From Phytophthora quininea (taxonomy: Eukaryota; Oomycota; Peronosporomycetes; Peronosporales; Peronosporaceae), in the NCBI GenBank assembly GCA_011947345.1, contig JAAVTG010000559.1, forward strand, positions 434,001 to 498,000: 64,000 bases of DNA, written 5' to 3'. The position numbers and the translations under genes were made by a program. The notes beneath the pieces are model-generated. The model was not told the DNA's origin and did not search any database. It was given only the letters and a program-made list of their open reading frames with translations. Shown here piece after piece: positions 43,320 to 55,115 of the stretch (positions within the stretch are counted from its first letter, which is position 1; every line of letters starts with the position of its first letter).

Positions 43320-43996
43320 CTCTTGGGCTCAATTGACGAGTCTTTTCTCTCGACCAATCAGAAACGTGGTTGAACACTGGCGTACGTCAGCCTGACGTGC
43401 CGACCAAGTTCAACCCGACACTGTGCACGACTTATATCTTGCACAAATCGTTTCGCTTGATTATGCAAGAGTTGTTACCATGCAGTGATACCGATTGTCA
43501 ATAATACGTACCCGTTCATGATGATGATTTTTTGATATCGTCTGTGCAGGGTTTCCGGCGTCGAAGCACTGCAACTTGCCCAAGATTTCGTGTTGGCACT
43601 CTGTCTTTCGCCACCAAGCGGATTGACAAGCCCCGGCAACGTCAACGCTTGCACCGAGTGATTGACCAACACGCACAAAATAAACGGCGTGCGTGCGTCC
43701 TCAGACCCTCCGCCATCCAACCAAAGCCGCCACCTTCCTGTCCCAAGCTATCATTAGCCCCGAGGGCTCAGGCCTGTCAGTACTAGATCTCTCTGCCGAT
43801 TCTGCCCTGGCTGGGCTGCTTGGCTCATTTGACCACACTCACCATCGTTGTCGTCTGCCCAAACGCGTTCTCGTTTCGACTGCAGAGACGGCTGCCAAGC
43901 AAACCTCCCGCCGTCGGCTACGCGGGTTCAACCAGTTCTCCAAAACGGCCGCAGTGACAGCGTCCAGTCCAGCTCAGTCGACGCCTAAGGCAAGTC
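43320..43996. other. Upstream region of the EAF and the unknown plus-strand gene
   Basis: Bidirectional promoter. A plus-strand frame (43693-44187) with a protein-like middle (SVLDLSADSALAGLLGSF) overlaps the next gene in another frame and could be an upstream exon of it, but I see no good donor site. Confidence 0.4.
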
Positions 43997-44821
43997 ATGA
44001 CCACCATGGGGCTGGGCACCGTGACGCTGCTGGAGATCGACCAGGTGCCGAGCGGCAAGCGCATCGCCTACTGCCTCCCCACGGGCGAGTTCGTTTTCGT
44101 GGCCGACACGAGCGCGCCCGAGTTCGAAACGGACCAGGCCTCGGATCTCTACGGCGGCAACCTGTTCCAGTTCCTGACGACCAATGACAGCGAGAAGCTC
44201 AAGGACTTTTTGAGGGCGCAACAGCAGCAGCAAACCAGTGGTAGTAGCCATGGCAGTTTGCTCGCCTTCCACCCGTCGCTGCAGATGCGGATGGTGGTGC
44301 GGTTCATGGGCAATCCCAGCAGACAGCTTTGGATCCACCTGACGACCATCCCGCTCACACTGCGCATGATGCGCTGCATCGACAGCATCCGCAGCCTCAG
44401 CAACCCGCTGAGTCTGTTCGCCGACTCGTCCAGTTTTGTGCTCTCCGAGGACGAGCTCGGCTCGGTGCTCAAGAACCCGACCATGTTCCCGTATTCGTCG
44501 TCGTCACCCGTAGAAGGAGACGACGACGTGGCGTTGCTGGAGTATGAGAGCGGCTGCGTGTCTCCTGAGAGCTTCATGACGATCGTGCCGCTGGAGCTCA
44601 AGCATCTCCACCGCGGCCTGATCTTAGAAGACGACACTAGCGAAGAGACTGGCGAGGACGAGGACGGCCCCAAGGCGTCGCTCGCCAGCTATGCGTTCGA
44701 GGCAGACTGGTCCAGCGAAACCGATCGGGACGACTCTGTCCACGAGGTGCTGTCCGCACAGCCAATTGCGTCCATTTCGCTCTCGGGAGACGCTGCGTTC
44801 GGTGGCCAATTCGTCACCTAA
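43997..44821 (+). CDS. Unrecognised acidic protein, 274 residues
   Basis: An intact frame. The first 130 or so residues look globular (VTLLEIDQVPSGKRIAYCLPTGEFVFVADTS, NLFQFLTTNDSEKLKDFL, LRMMRCIDSIRSL), with a PAS-like feel that I cannot confirm. The tail is acidic and Ser/Asp/Glu-rich (LEDDTSEETGEDEDG). No membrane segment or signal peptide. I do not recognise a family. Confidence 0.65.
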   Translation: MTTMGLGTVTLLEIDQVPSGKRIAYCLPTGEFVFVADTSAPEFETDQASDLYGGNLFQFLTTNDSEKLKDFLRAQQQQQTSGSSHGSLLAFHPSLQMRMVVRFMGNPSRQLWIHLTTIPLTLRMMRCIDSIRSLSNPLSLFADSSSFVLSEDELGSVLKNPTMFPYSSSSPVEGDDDVALLEYESGCVSPESFMTIVPLELKHLHRGLILEDDTSEETGEDEDGPKASLASYAFEADWSSETDRDDSVHEVLSAQPIASISLSGDAAFGGQFVT

Positions 44822-45010
44822 ATGTTTCTCCATCTAAAAGTCTAAAGTGGCGCTATCCACACTACGTAATTTAATTCAAAGGCAACAACTGAAAAACAAT
44901 TGCTTCCTCGTCTTCAAGTCCATGAATGCTATTGTATCCATTTATGTTGTGTACCCAAAAAGTACTTGAAAATGTGCACCCCCATTTTTTTACAACAACA
45001 AAAACACAAC

Positions 45011-45522
45011 ATGAGCAGCGCGAAGGTCGAGGTGCCGTCCAACGACATTCGCTTCCAGATGGAGCTGGAGTTCATCCAGTGCCTAGCCAGCCCCGCTTAC
45101 CTCAACTGTGCGTCGTCTTCTTCTTCCAATACAACCTCTCTCTAACGCCTCCTTCCCCTGCCAGTCCTAGCCATTAATCGCTACTTCGACAACCCAGCCT
45201 TCATGAACTACCTGCAGTATCTCAAGTACTGGAAGCAGCCCCAATATGCCAAGTACATTGTGTACGTTGTCTCTGCTATAATGTGCAATGTCTATTGTTC
45301 TTTTATTGATAAAAAAACTTTACTGCTAGATACCCGCATTGCCTGGCGTTCCTGGACATGTTGGACGACGAGCGGTTCCGACAGATGATCGCTCGCGAGA
45401 ACTTTATGACGCTGGTGCATGGCCAGCAGTTCTACCACTGGCAGACATTCCTCAACAACAGACTGGAAGGGAGGCCCGAAGAGGCTTCTACAACCGCCGA
45501 AACACCAGCGGAGACGAGCTAA
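45011..45522 (+). CDS. MED31: Mediator subunit 31 (MED31/Soh1)
   Basis: This gene has three exons (45011-45107, 45165-45261, 45330-45522; donors GTGCGT and GTACGT) encoding 128 residues, the family size. Conserved blocks read [61 protein letters not shown] and [15 protein letters not shown]31 sits in the middle module of Mediator, which links activators to Pol II. The end is a short acidic/Thr-rich tail. Confidence 0.96.
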
Positions 45523-45687
45523 AGACGGAGATGAAGATGTTAACGATGCACAGAACAAAAGTCTACTTCGGAATTACCGGTTGCTTCGCTACAGACGCGT
45601 GATTAGGAGAGGAGGAAAGGGGGATGTAGCCACGACAACCGCCCTTTGCTCGGCGCCTAACGACTGAGTCGTCTCTCTTGAGATAGC

Positions 45688-47884
45688 TTAGAACAGGCCG
45701 ATCACCTTGCCCGTCTCGGTGTCCAGGTCCACGTCGTAGAAGCCCGGACGCGTCGGAAGGCCAGGCACCGTCATCATATCCCCGCAGAGCAGGTAGACGA
45801 AGCCAGCGCCCGCAGACGCGCGGATGTCACGCACAGCGACAGTGAAGCCCGTCGGTACGCCCTTGGCGGTCGGGTCCGTGCTCAAACTTAGGTGCGTCTT
45901 AGCACAGCACACGGGCAGGTTGCCATAGCCCTGCTCCGTGTATACGTCTAACTTCTTCTGAGCTTCTTCGCTGAACTCAACGCCATCGGCACCGTAGATC
46001 TCCTTGCAGATGGTCTCGAACTTCTTAGCAATGCTAAAGTCCAGCGGGTAGAGGAACTTGAAGGGGCTGCCCTGTGCACGCATCTTCTGGCAAGACGTGA
46101 TGACGGCACGGCCCAAGTCGACAGCCCCTTGCCTCCCTGAGCCCAGTGGTTGCTCTCCACAGCAGCAGTGGCGCCGGCCTCCATGGCCTTCGACTTCACA
46201 AGCTCAATCTCGCTGGGCGAGTCCGTGGCGAACACATTCACAGCCACGACAACCGCCACGCCAAACTTCAGAGCGTTGCGGATGTGGTGCTGCATGTTGG
46301 CGCATCCCTTCTCCAGCATCTCGAGGTTCTCTTCGACGTACACGGGGTCAAGCGGCTTGCCGGCGACCACGTTGGGGCCTCCGCCGTGCATCTTCAGAGC
46401 GCGAATTGTGGAGACGAGCACCACACACTGCGGAGTCAATCCGCTGGTGCGGCATTTGATGTTGAAGAACTTCTCCATACCGATGTCAGCGCCAAATCCG
46501 CACTCCGTGACAACGTAGCCGTCCTCACCCGCGAGCTTGAGTGCACTCTGATCGGCGATAATGGACGAGTTTCCATGCGCGATGTTGGCGAAAGGGCCAG
46601 CGTGGACGAAGACCGGGGTGCCTTCCACGGTCTGCATGAGCGTGGGCAGAATGGCATCCTTCATGAGCACAGCCAATGCGCCACCGACGCCAAGGTCATC
46701 GGCCGTCACAGACTCGCCGCTGCGGCTCATGCCGATGACAATGCGACCCAGACGCCCACGCATATCCTCGAGGCTCGTGGTCAAGGCCAAGATGGCCATG
46801 ATCTCGCTAGCGACAGTGATGTCGAAACCAGTGCGACGCGTTTGGCCCTTCTCGGCGGGACCAGCACCGATAACTATTTGGCGCAGGAACCGGTCGCACG
46901 TGTCCAGCACGCGCTGCCACGTGATGGTATCCGGGTCAATGTCGAGACGGGCAAACTTGTGAATTTCCTCGTCCGTGAGGTCGTTGGGCGACACCTTTGT
47001 GATGCCGAGCTTCTTGAGACGCTTCAGCATCACGGGCGCGAACTTGCGCGAGCCATCCTTGGCAGTCGGACAGAGACGGCGGAACAGGGCCTTGTCCGAC
47101 TGCGCGTTCTCGTGGAACATCCTCGTGTCAATAGCTGCGGCCAGCTACATAAGCAAAAGCCAACACACCGTCAGCACCTGTCAAATAGTAACCATACTCG
47201 TCATCGAACTCACCAAGTTGTTGGCAGCAGTGATTGCATGGATATCTCCGGTCAAATGCCTGCAAATCGTCGGCAATGGCGTCAGCAAATCTATCGCTTA
47301 CAGTCTCTCAACACGTACAGGTTGAACTCGTCCATGGGGATGACTTGGGCATAACCTCCTCCAGCTGCACCGCCCTTGACGCCGAACGTCGGGCCCTGCG
47401 ACGGCTGACGGATGCAAGCGAACGCCTTCTTGTCCAGGTGCGCGCCCAGAGCTTGGCACAGACTAAGATGCGTCACAGTCAGTCGACCATCCAGCAACAT
47501 CCTTCTTCCTTTACGTACCCGATGGTGGTGGTGCTCTTTCCTTCTCCCAAGGGTGTGGGGTGATACCCGTCACCACAACGTAGTTGCCGTTGGCCTGGTC
47601 CTTGAGTCGGTCACGCACAGCCAACGAGATCTTGGCCTTGGTCGAACCGTAGGGCACCACTTCTTCCGGCAGCTACAGACCACAGAGTATTAGCCCCCTA
47701 TCTCATAAGCAATTGCAATTTGCCAGTGTGGTCGTACAATGCCAGCGCTGTGGGCGATTTGGGTGATGGGCAACGGCGCGATGGCGTCGCTGATGGCGAT
47801 GTCGGACGGCACGGGGCTCAGCAGGTCTTGGGGCTGGAGCGGACGCGGCATCTTGGCTGCGGGGTCTTGGTAGTCGCTCGCCAA
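45688..47884 (-). CDS. Formate-tetrahydrofolate ligase, two frame breaks
   Basis: This is a multi-exon gene. The first exon starts [19 protein letters not shown] and continues [26 protein letters not shown]. The next exons have [16 protein letters not shown] (ATP-binding), [19 protein letters not shown] and [14 protein letters not shown]. The long exon gives [41 protein letters not shown] and, near the end, [18 protein letters not shown]. The cyclohydrolase/dehydrogenase half is absent, so it is a monofunctional ligase. It makes 10-formyl-THF for purine and formyl-Met synthesis. One base is missing at 47557-47560 (GGGG, plus strand) and one at 46125-46128 (CCCC), both in conserved segments. 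Confidence 0.93.
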
Positions 47885-48086
47885 ACGGGAACTGGGCGCG
47901 AGCCGTCGACTGCGGGTCAGCCAATGGGAGCGGAGGGCGAGCAGTGCTTGACGCGAGCGGCGCTGGGATGCAGCAGCGTCTTGATTGCACGTCCTTGAGG
48001 AAGCGCAGGACGTCCACGTTTATTTACGCTGCGTTGGCGCGATAGATCGGGCGTATCTTGCGTCAGTATGGAGGCAAAGGCTTTGG

Positions 48087-48172
48087 CGCACCAGAGGGGA
48101 ATCGAACCCCTGCCAAGCGAATGGCCTACAGTTTTGAAGACTGCACACAGCACCAGCCATGTTCACTCGTGC
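48087..48172 (-). tRNA. Selenocysteine tRNA (anticodon UCA)
   Basis: On the minus strand the 86-nt sequence has an anticodon arm with CTTCAAA loop (anticodon TCA at 48135-48137) in a 6-bp stem, a GGTTCGATTCC T-arm, an extended D-stem and a long variable arm, as eukaryotic tRNA-Sec have. The anticodon arm and its 3' flank (TGCAGTCTTCAAAACTGTAG) closely resemble human tRNA-Sec. The acceptor stem has one or two mismatches as I aligned it, so the ends may be off by one or two bases. G73 is in place. tRNA-Sec reads UGA as selenocysteine when a SECIS element is present. Confidence 0.85.
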
Positions 48173-48416
48173 GGCGGTCAATGTGCAGACGGTTGAGCCG
48201 TATCAAACACCGATTTTTAATGGTTGACTTACGTGCCGAGACCTCGTCGCGTGGAATGCCTTGCACGTGTGCGAGCGACCATGGGACGGGTAGCTCTGGC
48301 AACACCAGGAAAAGTGCGCGCTTCAACGGCATCGTTGCTTCTCACTCTGCAGCTCATTCGGGTTTTGGCGCTGCAGAGATCAAGCACGTCCAAGATATCA
48401 AGAAGCTCTCGTCGTC

Positions 48417-48770
48417 ATGGTGTTCAAGCGCTTGAGTTTTCTGTTGCTGGTGGTGCTGGTCGCCATGATGAGCTGTGCTCAAGCTGAAGACCCGCCGAAG
48501 CCTGAAGCTGAGGAGCAATCTCCGCCTGGCGTGACGGTGCTGGGCAGGGAGCCGATCCCTGGACACCACGAGCAGTTCTACGGTGGTGGGGGCGGCGGCT
48601 TCATCCCAACGAGTGGTATCACCTACCGCTACCGCTACACGTACCCGTACGCTGGCGGCTTTCGCTACGGCTGGCGCTACCCGATCGATTACTGGAACTC
48701 GTACGGGCGTGGCATTTACGGCGGTGACTGTCTGTACGGCCAGGCGTATGGCGGCTTCTATTACTGCTAA
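48417..48770 (+). CDS. Small secreted Gly/Tyr/Arg-rich protein
   Basis: 117 residues. A typical signal peptide (MVFKRLSFLLLVVLVAMMSC, then AQA) is followed by a short Pro/Glu-rich part and a Gly/Tyr/Arg-rich tail with clustered aromatic residues (YRYRYTYPYAGGFRYGWRYP, then YGRGIYGGDCLYG). Two cysteines lie near the C-terminus. There is no RXLR motif after the signal peptide, so it is not an obvious RXLR effector; a wall or matrix protein is possible. The first gene right of the tRNA-Sec. Confidence 0.75.
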   Translation: MVFKRLSFLLLVVLVAMMSCAQAEDPPKPEAEEQSPPGVTVLGREPIPGHHEQFYGGGGGGFIPTSGITYRYRYTYPYAGGFRYGWRYPIDYWNSYGRGIYGGDCLYGQAYGGFYYC

Positions 48771-49226
48771 GTGGCCAGCTACGGTCGAGCAGGCAGCGCT
48801 TTTCAAGACAGCGCTGTGAAGAGCTGGGTGGTCGAAGTGGTGGTGACTTGAGAAGATGAAGAAGAAGACGAGCAATTGCAGCAGCAACGACAACGACAAC
48901 AGCAAAGCGATTTTGAGTTTATTTTACGAGTATCGTATGCAAGGTAGGTAGGACTTACTATTAACCGACGCATGAATGTGATGGCATGGAGTTGAAGACA
49001 GCTTGAAGGCTTCGAACTCGTCAACAAGATGTAGCCATCTTGATTCGCAATCCTTCTCAGATCTTATTCCGTCTGTCTTGTCCAATCACATTCCTTCACT
49101 CCTCGTCATCATCCTTTTTGACCAATGCCGTCACGTCCCGCCAAAAAGAGTAACTGCCGACGCCTTTCAAACCTATTCTTGGTCATTCCTGCATTTCGAG
49201 CGTCGCGCACAAGTCAACTGCCAGTA
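48771..49226. other. Spacer between the secreted protein and tryparedoxin-like genes
   Basis: It contains a short GAAGA-rich and CAACGACAAC-rich stretch around 48855-48905. The open frame of the tryparedoxin-like gene extends upstream to 49125. No separate gene. Confidence 0.4.
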
Positions 49227-49679
49227 ATGGAGGGCCTGATCCAGAACGAGCTGCAGCTCAAGAGCGGCGAGGTGGTGCCCACGTCCCAGGCGCTGGCCGG
49301 CAAGAAGGTCATCGGGCTCTACTTCAGCGGCCACTACTGCCCGCCGTGCCGCAAGTTCACGCCGCTGCTGGACGTCGTCTACTCGGACATCAAGGAGGCC
49401 GGCCACTCGGACTTCGAGATCGTCTTTGTGTCCTCGGACAAGTCGGAGGACAAGTTTGTCGAGTACTACGACGAGATGCCGTGGCTGGCACTGCCCTACG
49501 CGCGCCGCGACCTCAAGCTCGAGCTGTGCGAGAAGTTCGGCGTCAAGACGGTGCCCACGCTCATCTTCTTCAACGATAAGGCCGAGATGATCGAGCGCGA
49601 GGGGCGACACTTTGTCACCGACAACTCGGAGAACATTGACGCCATTTTGGCCCACCTCCGCCAAGAGAAGAAGGATTAA
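49227..49679 (+). CDS. Tryparedoxin/nucleoredoxin-like thioredoxin-fold protein
   Basis: An intact frame of 150 residues: GKKVIGLYFSGHYCPPCRKF with the active-site CPPC, FEIVFVSSDKSEDKFVEYY, WLALPYARRDLKLELCEKF and the cis-Pro GVKTVPTLIFF. It is the paralogue of the gene at 12533-12971, with CPPC here preceded by Tyr instead of Trp. The frame is open 34 codons further upstream with a basic stretch; whether this is a targeting extension is unclear. Confidence 0.92.
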   Translation: MEGLIQNELQLKSGEVVPTSQALAGKKVIGLYFSGHYCPPCRKFTPLLDVVYSDIKEAGHSDFEIVFVSSDKSEDKFVEYYDEMPWLALPYARRDLKLELCEKFGVKTVPTLIFFNDKAEMIEREGRHFVTDNSENIDAILAHLRQEKKD

Positions 49680-50137
49680 AACTGGGTACCGGTAGAACCC
49701 TCTGCATAATGGTGAATTTAAGTTCCTTTGCATTGCTATGAACTTCTCATGGTGTCGAGTTCATCGCAAAGAACCAAGAGAAACAAAGTGCTGCATACGG
49801 TCAATGTCCGCTATATTGTGGTGAGAGGCCGGGAAAAATGTAGCGTCGGCGCTCTCTGTAACATAACAAAACCAAATATTCAAATACTTTTTGGCGAGAT
49901 GGCCGACCGATGGTCCACTACGACGCCGAGGATACGAGGTGGCTCAGCTTCGTTCGAGTGGGTTGCATCGAGTCTGCCTGCAAGCAGCAGAAAACTTGGT
50001 CGAACCTCATCCTTGAATGCAGACGCTACGATGGTCTTGTGTCGTGCACTTGTCCTCCGGACGTTGCGACTGCCACCGCCACTTGGTCCCCGTGCCGCCC
50101 AAACTGATTATTTACATCTAGGGAAAATTATGACGAC
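49680..50137. other. Convergent spacer
   Basis: The 3' flanks of the tryparedoxin-like gene and the myosin gene. No gene seen. Confidence 0.4.
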
Positions 50138-53100
50138 CTACAACGTCCTTGAAGACATCGGCAGCGAGTCCCGTGGTCGCTGGAACATCAGTAGCAGTGG
50201 CTTGGGGCCCTTCTGCAGCAGCTTCATGGCAGCACCGAAGCCCATCTTGCTGATGTTGTTGTTGTTGATGCTGAGCAGAACGTCGCCGATCTCGACGCGG
50301 TTCTTCTGCGACTCGCGCGTGACAGCGCCCTCGCTTTGACATTAATCACACGCGGGTAGTAGCTCGTGCTCTCCTGCTTGACAACAATACCTAACGGCCC
50401 GTCCTCTTCCTTCCACGTAATGTAGTACAGTGAGTGATCGTTCTTCGGGTTCATGCTCGCTCGCGAATGCCTCGTCATACGCATCGGCGAATCGTCCTGC
50501 GGGTTCGACATGATGGAGCTGTTGAACGTCGAGCTGTTAAACGCCGAGTTGTTGAACGTGTCTGTCTGCTCCAGCTGGTTGTGCGGGTCCTCGACAAGGT
50601 CGATGTGTCGAAAGCGCAGCACGGCTGGTCGCGGGCCGCTCTCCAAGATGTCGATCACCTTCTGGAACCGAACACCCTGCGTAGAGAACTCGTTAATGAA
50701 GACGAGATGATCTCCAGCACGCACGTTGAACATGCCAGGTAAGAGTTGGTTTCCTTGGGCTTGGAGCACACAAGGATAGCCTGTGCTTGGGTCGGGGCGG
50801 AAGCCGAGACCAAGCGGCACGCCTTCCTTCCATAGCACCTCGTAGTCTTCCTCACCAAGCAGTTCCAGTGACCCTGATCGCAGACGGAACGACTCGGACG
50901 GACTGCGCATGAAATGTAACCGGACAGGCTTCTGCACCTCCTGCAACAAGGTCAGAATCCGGCGGATGTCGCCCTTCTTCACTTTGACTTTGCCCACGGC
51001 AAGGAGGACATCCCCACGAGACACCTCGAAGATGTCTGCGCAGTTGCTTAAGCTTTCGTGGACACGACGCACGATGGGCATGCCGGAAACGGGATCGCTC
51101 TCAAAGTACAAGCCCAAGAGCCCGCACTCCCAAACGATCTCGTACTCGTTCTGGATCTGCTTAGGAGGTTCGTATCCTTCCAGCAATTTCTTCCTGGAAG
51201 CGCGCGAACTGCTGCGTACGCTGTACGATCCGTCGTCATCGCCCATGTACTCGCTCGGACTGTAGTCGCTTACAGAACTTTGGAAAGAGATGGTTGTGTT
51301 CTTACGGTCCTTTGTCGACACCGACTCGGACAGTGAAATGGAACTGGCGGTAGTGCTGCGCTCATCCAGAGAACCAACGTACGACACGTCGTGCTCAAAA
51401 CTGAGCGTGTTTGCTGAGTATTCGCGTCGTACCAGCCAGCCACGCACGAACGACTGGATGACTGTCACCGCCCAAACACGCTTCAGATCCCTCCTCGTCA
51501 AGTACCCACGCGTTGCGCTCTGAAGCTTAATGGCCGCTCTTTCGCGACGGATAATGCCCAAAACCGACGGCGGCATGACCAGCAACGCCACGCCGTCTGG
51601 ATGCGAATACTAGACTGGCGCTTCCGCACATAACGCGAGCGCGCAGCATAACCGCGGCCATAACGCTGTATTGTGACGATGGATTGGTACAGTGCCTTGT
51701 TGCGCCCAGCCTCGAGCGACTGATGCGCTTCCAACAGACAAAACACCTTGGTTTTCCCCACCTGGAAAGGAGGGTGCTTTGAATCCGAGTTCAGATCGAA
51801 CTTGGTTGCGAATTTCTCCACCATTCGTGCTGCCACCTCTTTCTCAACCTGACCCTGGGCGGTGGGGACTTGGGACAAGATGCAGCTGTACGTTTTGATA
51901 AATACGTCGTGTGAAAAACGCACCGGGTAGCCGCTCCGAGAAATCTTGACCGCTTCGAGGACACCGCTGCAACGCAGCTGTTCTAACAAGCGCCTGCGTT
52001 CAAATTTCGTCGCACTCGCCTCGTCGTTCGGCTTGATGCACCTGATAAAGTGAGGCTCCGTGGCATTCAATACCTCCAACAGCGAGCTCAGCTGGTTCTT
52101 GAACTGCGCAACAACAGTGGACGACATAATGCCTCCAGAGCGACGACGATCGCCGCCGCTCCCTCGAGATTCAGTACGCCCATTCCTTGGGCTTGAGTTC
52201 CCCGCTGCATTCACGCTATTCTCAAAGCATGCGCGCACGAACGCGAACTTGGAAGTTCGTAGCAGATCAACTGCCTCGGTGTGCATGTGGTCCTTGTTCT
52301 TGTCGCAAAAGCCTTCAGTCATGTAGCAAACATCTCCAGCGTAGTGGTGGATCACAAATTGACCCTTGGCACGCTGAAGTTTCGAGACAGAAAAGCTTTC
52401 GTGCTTGCCCGCCAACAACTCGTAGTATTTGTTGGCCAGCTTTTCATCGTTACCACGCGGGATTAAACACTGCTCGTCTAGAAGAGAGAAGATACCCATG
52501 TGACGCTTCTCCACCAACGCCACACACACGTCATTGTTGGGGTAATCCACGAACTTCCACGGAATCTCTTCGGCCACGTACTGATCCTGCTCCATCCGGA
52601 ACACGAACCTGCCAAACAACTGCTGCAGCTTCTCGTTGGCGTAATTAATGCACAATTGCTCGAGACGGTTCTGCTCGAAGATCTCAAAACCAAAGATATC
52701 GACGACGCCGATGAATTGGCTGCCTCCGGTTTCTTCCTTGTACTCGATACTGCGGTTGATGCGGTCCACAAGCCAGTTAAATAGGTTCGAGTACAGTGTC
52801 TTGACCACAGAGTCTCGTGTTGACATCGCCTGCGCAACCGGCAAACGCGTCGTGATGAATTCCATGCCGGCCTTAATCTGCTTGGTACACATGGTGGAGC
52901 AGAGCACGTCCTCCTCCACGCCAAGCAGCGCACAAATCGAGTTGACGCTAGTCCCGCACTGCTCCATGTCAACCACAGATGCGTCATCCTTTCCTCCGTT
53001 GCGCGTGGCAGTTGTAAAGGAAATGTTTCCTAAATGCAGCACAGCCGAGACGATCTTCATCACGTTGACCTGCTCCTCAGGGCTCATACCAATACTGGAC

Positions 53101-54169
53101 ATGGCACGTCTAGTGGAGCGATAAGACTCGGAGTCATCCACACCGTCCAGTCGTTCGTAGCACTCGGACTGGTTCAAGTAGTCGTACTCGTGAATATCAC
53201 GTAGTTCCAGTTCCTGTCGTTCTGACGGAGAGCTCCCCCACACATTTCGTAGAAAATGTGGTAGTTACGCTCGCCCTTGCCTTGAGACACGAGGCGGACG
53301 CGCTCCAACAAGTACGTCGATATCGACGCTCCTAGCATCTCGCCCTTGGTCGTGAACCCCAGCTTAATGAACTTACCGAAGCGACTAGAGTTGTTGTTCC
53401 TTGTGGTTCTAGCATTGCCAAACGCCTCCAAAATCGGGTTGGACTCGAGAACGCGGTCGTGGATGGTGGTTTGGTCGCAATTACTCGCACGGATCGGACG
53501 ATGCGTGCGCTGGGTGGACACGTACGCCAAGTAGTTCATAATGAGCTTGGTAGTCTCCGTCTTGCCGGCGCCGCTCTCTCCACTCACGAGGATGGTCTGG
53601 TCTGTCTTCTTGTCGCCCGATCGGGGCACCAGCATCGTCCTGAACGCTTGGTCGGCTACAGAATACACGTGGGGTGGCAGTACGCTCTTATCAGCTTCTG
53701 GGTTTCCTCCGAGGGCATAGTACTGGTCCTTAACGTCGTCCGAGTACAGCGACAAGCGCCGGAACGGGTTCATGGCCACGAGGATCTGTCCGGTGCTAGT
53801 GTAGATCTCTCCGTGGTAGAACCTGCGTCTTAAAACCTGTAGGATGGCTGGTTCGTGGAGATGCACGAGCTTCGTCAGGTCCTGCACGGTGTGGTAGAGC
53901 TCTCCCCTGCTTCTGGGCAGCACGAGCTCGGCCTGGATGACTACCGAGCGACGCATCGAGTTCCTGCGGGAGTTGCGGCGTCTCCTGGGCGCGTCCTGGA
54001 AGCTCTGGGCGTCCAGCTCGACCTCGTGTCCTTCCGCGGTGACCAAGTGCTCGTTCTTCTCGTCGGGCTCGAGCTGACACTCGATTTGGCCTGCATCCAG
54101 CGGGGCGGCCACCACGGCCTCGTGCCACAGCTCGCGGTCGAAGACCCACACGGGGGCCCCGACCTCCAT
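50138..54169 (-). CDS. Unconventional myosin with IQ motifs and three C-terminal PDZ domains, three frame breaks
   Basis: About 1,344 residues when the breaks are bridged. The N-terminus has an SH3-like start (VWVFDRELWHEAVV). The motor contains the P-loop GESGAGKTETTK, NNSSRFGKFIKL, the relay region IFGFEIFEQN and HFIRCIKPND. IQ motifs follow (IQRYGRGYAARSRYV, IRIQTAWRC, IKLQSATRGYLTRRD, VIQSFVRGWLVRRE). Three PDZ-like domains make the tail: ECGLLGLYFESDPVSGMP, EGVPLGLGFRPDPSTGYP, and DGPLGIVVKQESTS with EIGDVLLSINNNNISKMGF. There is no obvious coiled coil. One base each is missing at 53235-53239, near 51534, and at 50335-50337. An actin motor that binds cargo by PDZ domains is inferred. Confidence 0.92.
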
Positions 54170-55115
54170 GACGACGCGACTGCCTGACTGGCTGGCTGCA
54201 AGACCTGAGTGGGGGCGTCGGGCGTCTCCGTCGGCGCACGCTTCTTGGGCTGGGGGAAGCGCTCGACGCGACGCGATTTGACCGGCTCGCGATAGGCGGC
54301 GCCGGTTGTGGACCCAGCCCTATTGAGTGCAACAATCTAACGGTCGAGGCGTCATAGTCAGCTCAAGAGGTTTGCACAGATGAGGAGGAAGGTGAAATGT
54401 TACGGGAAAAGGCGGCATGGCTTTTGGTGGAGCCATGAACTGTCGGTGCGTGTTGGGCTGCTGCTGCTTGCCAGCTCTTGCTGCAGCAAACAGCGGACAA
54501 CAGCGAAGACAGCTTGCATGGGAAATTCCGTCAAAGTTTGGCGGCTAGTTAAGCTTCTAGTATAATATGGCGGCACCCAGATGCGAGAGCGGCTCGGTCT
54601 CCGCTGCTCTGGATTTTCGCCTGCCCGTGTGCAATCCTCTGTCGAGGTAGCGCTCGGGTTTTTGGTCGCGTGAATGACCAGAGCGAGACATCGCTGCTTG
54701 TGCTGCGTTATCCAAGCGAGGAAGTTTGGCGAGTGGAGCTACGAAAAACAATGGAGAATGAACAAGCTAGGAGGAGGAGCTGAAGCCGCGCCGGAACGAA
54801 CATTGCCTTCCTGCTGCCAAGCGTTGATCACGCCTGCTGTGCCGACCAGAAGAGGTGTCCCAGCGCCCGAAAACTTGGGCTGCTGGGACTCCCAACAGCT
54901 CAAGTTGGGAGGCCAGTTCATCGAGGAAGCAGACCCACCGCTAGTAATACAATCAGGGACAAGCGTCGTCGTCGCCAGGCCAAAACAACGCGCCGATCGA
55001 CCGTGAACATTTTCGTGTCCAAACTGAAATGGCTACAGTTGCGACTGTAGCCATCTAAAGAGTTTTGACCAATCACCACTCGAGAGCTCCATTCGCCGCA
55101 CGTCCCGAGTCAACC
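54170..55115. other. Divergent intergenic region between the myosin and MYND genes
   Basis: Promoter for both flanking genes. No supported gene; frames such as 54674-55006 have no domain. Confidence 0.45.
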
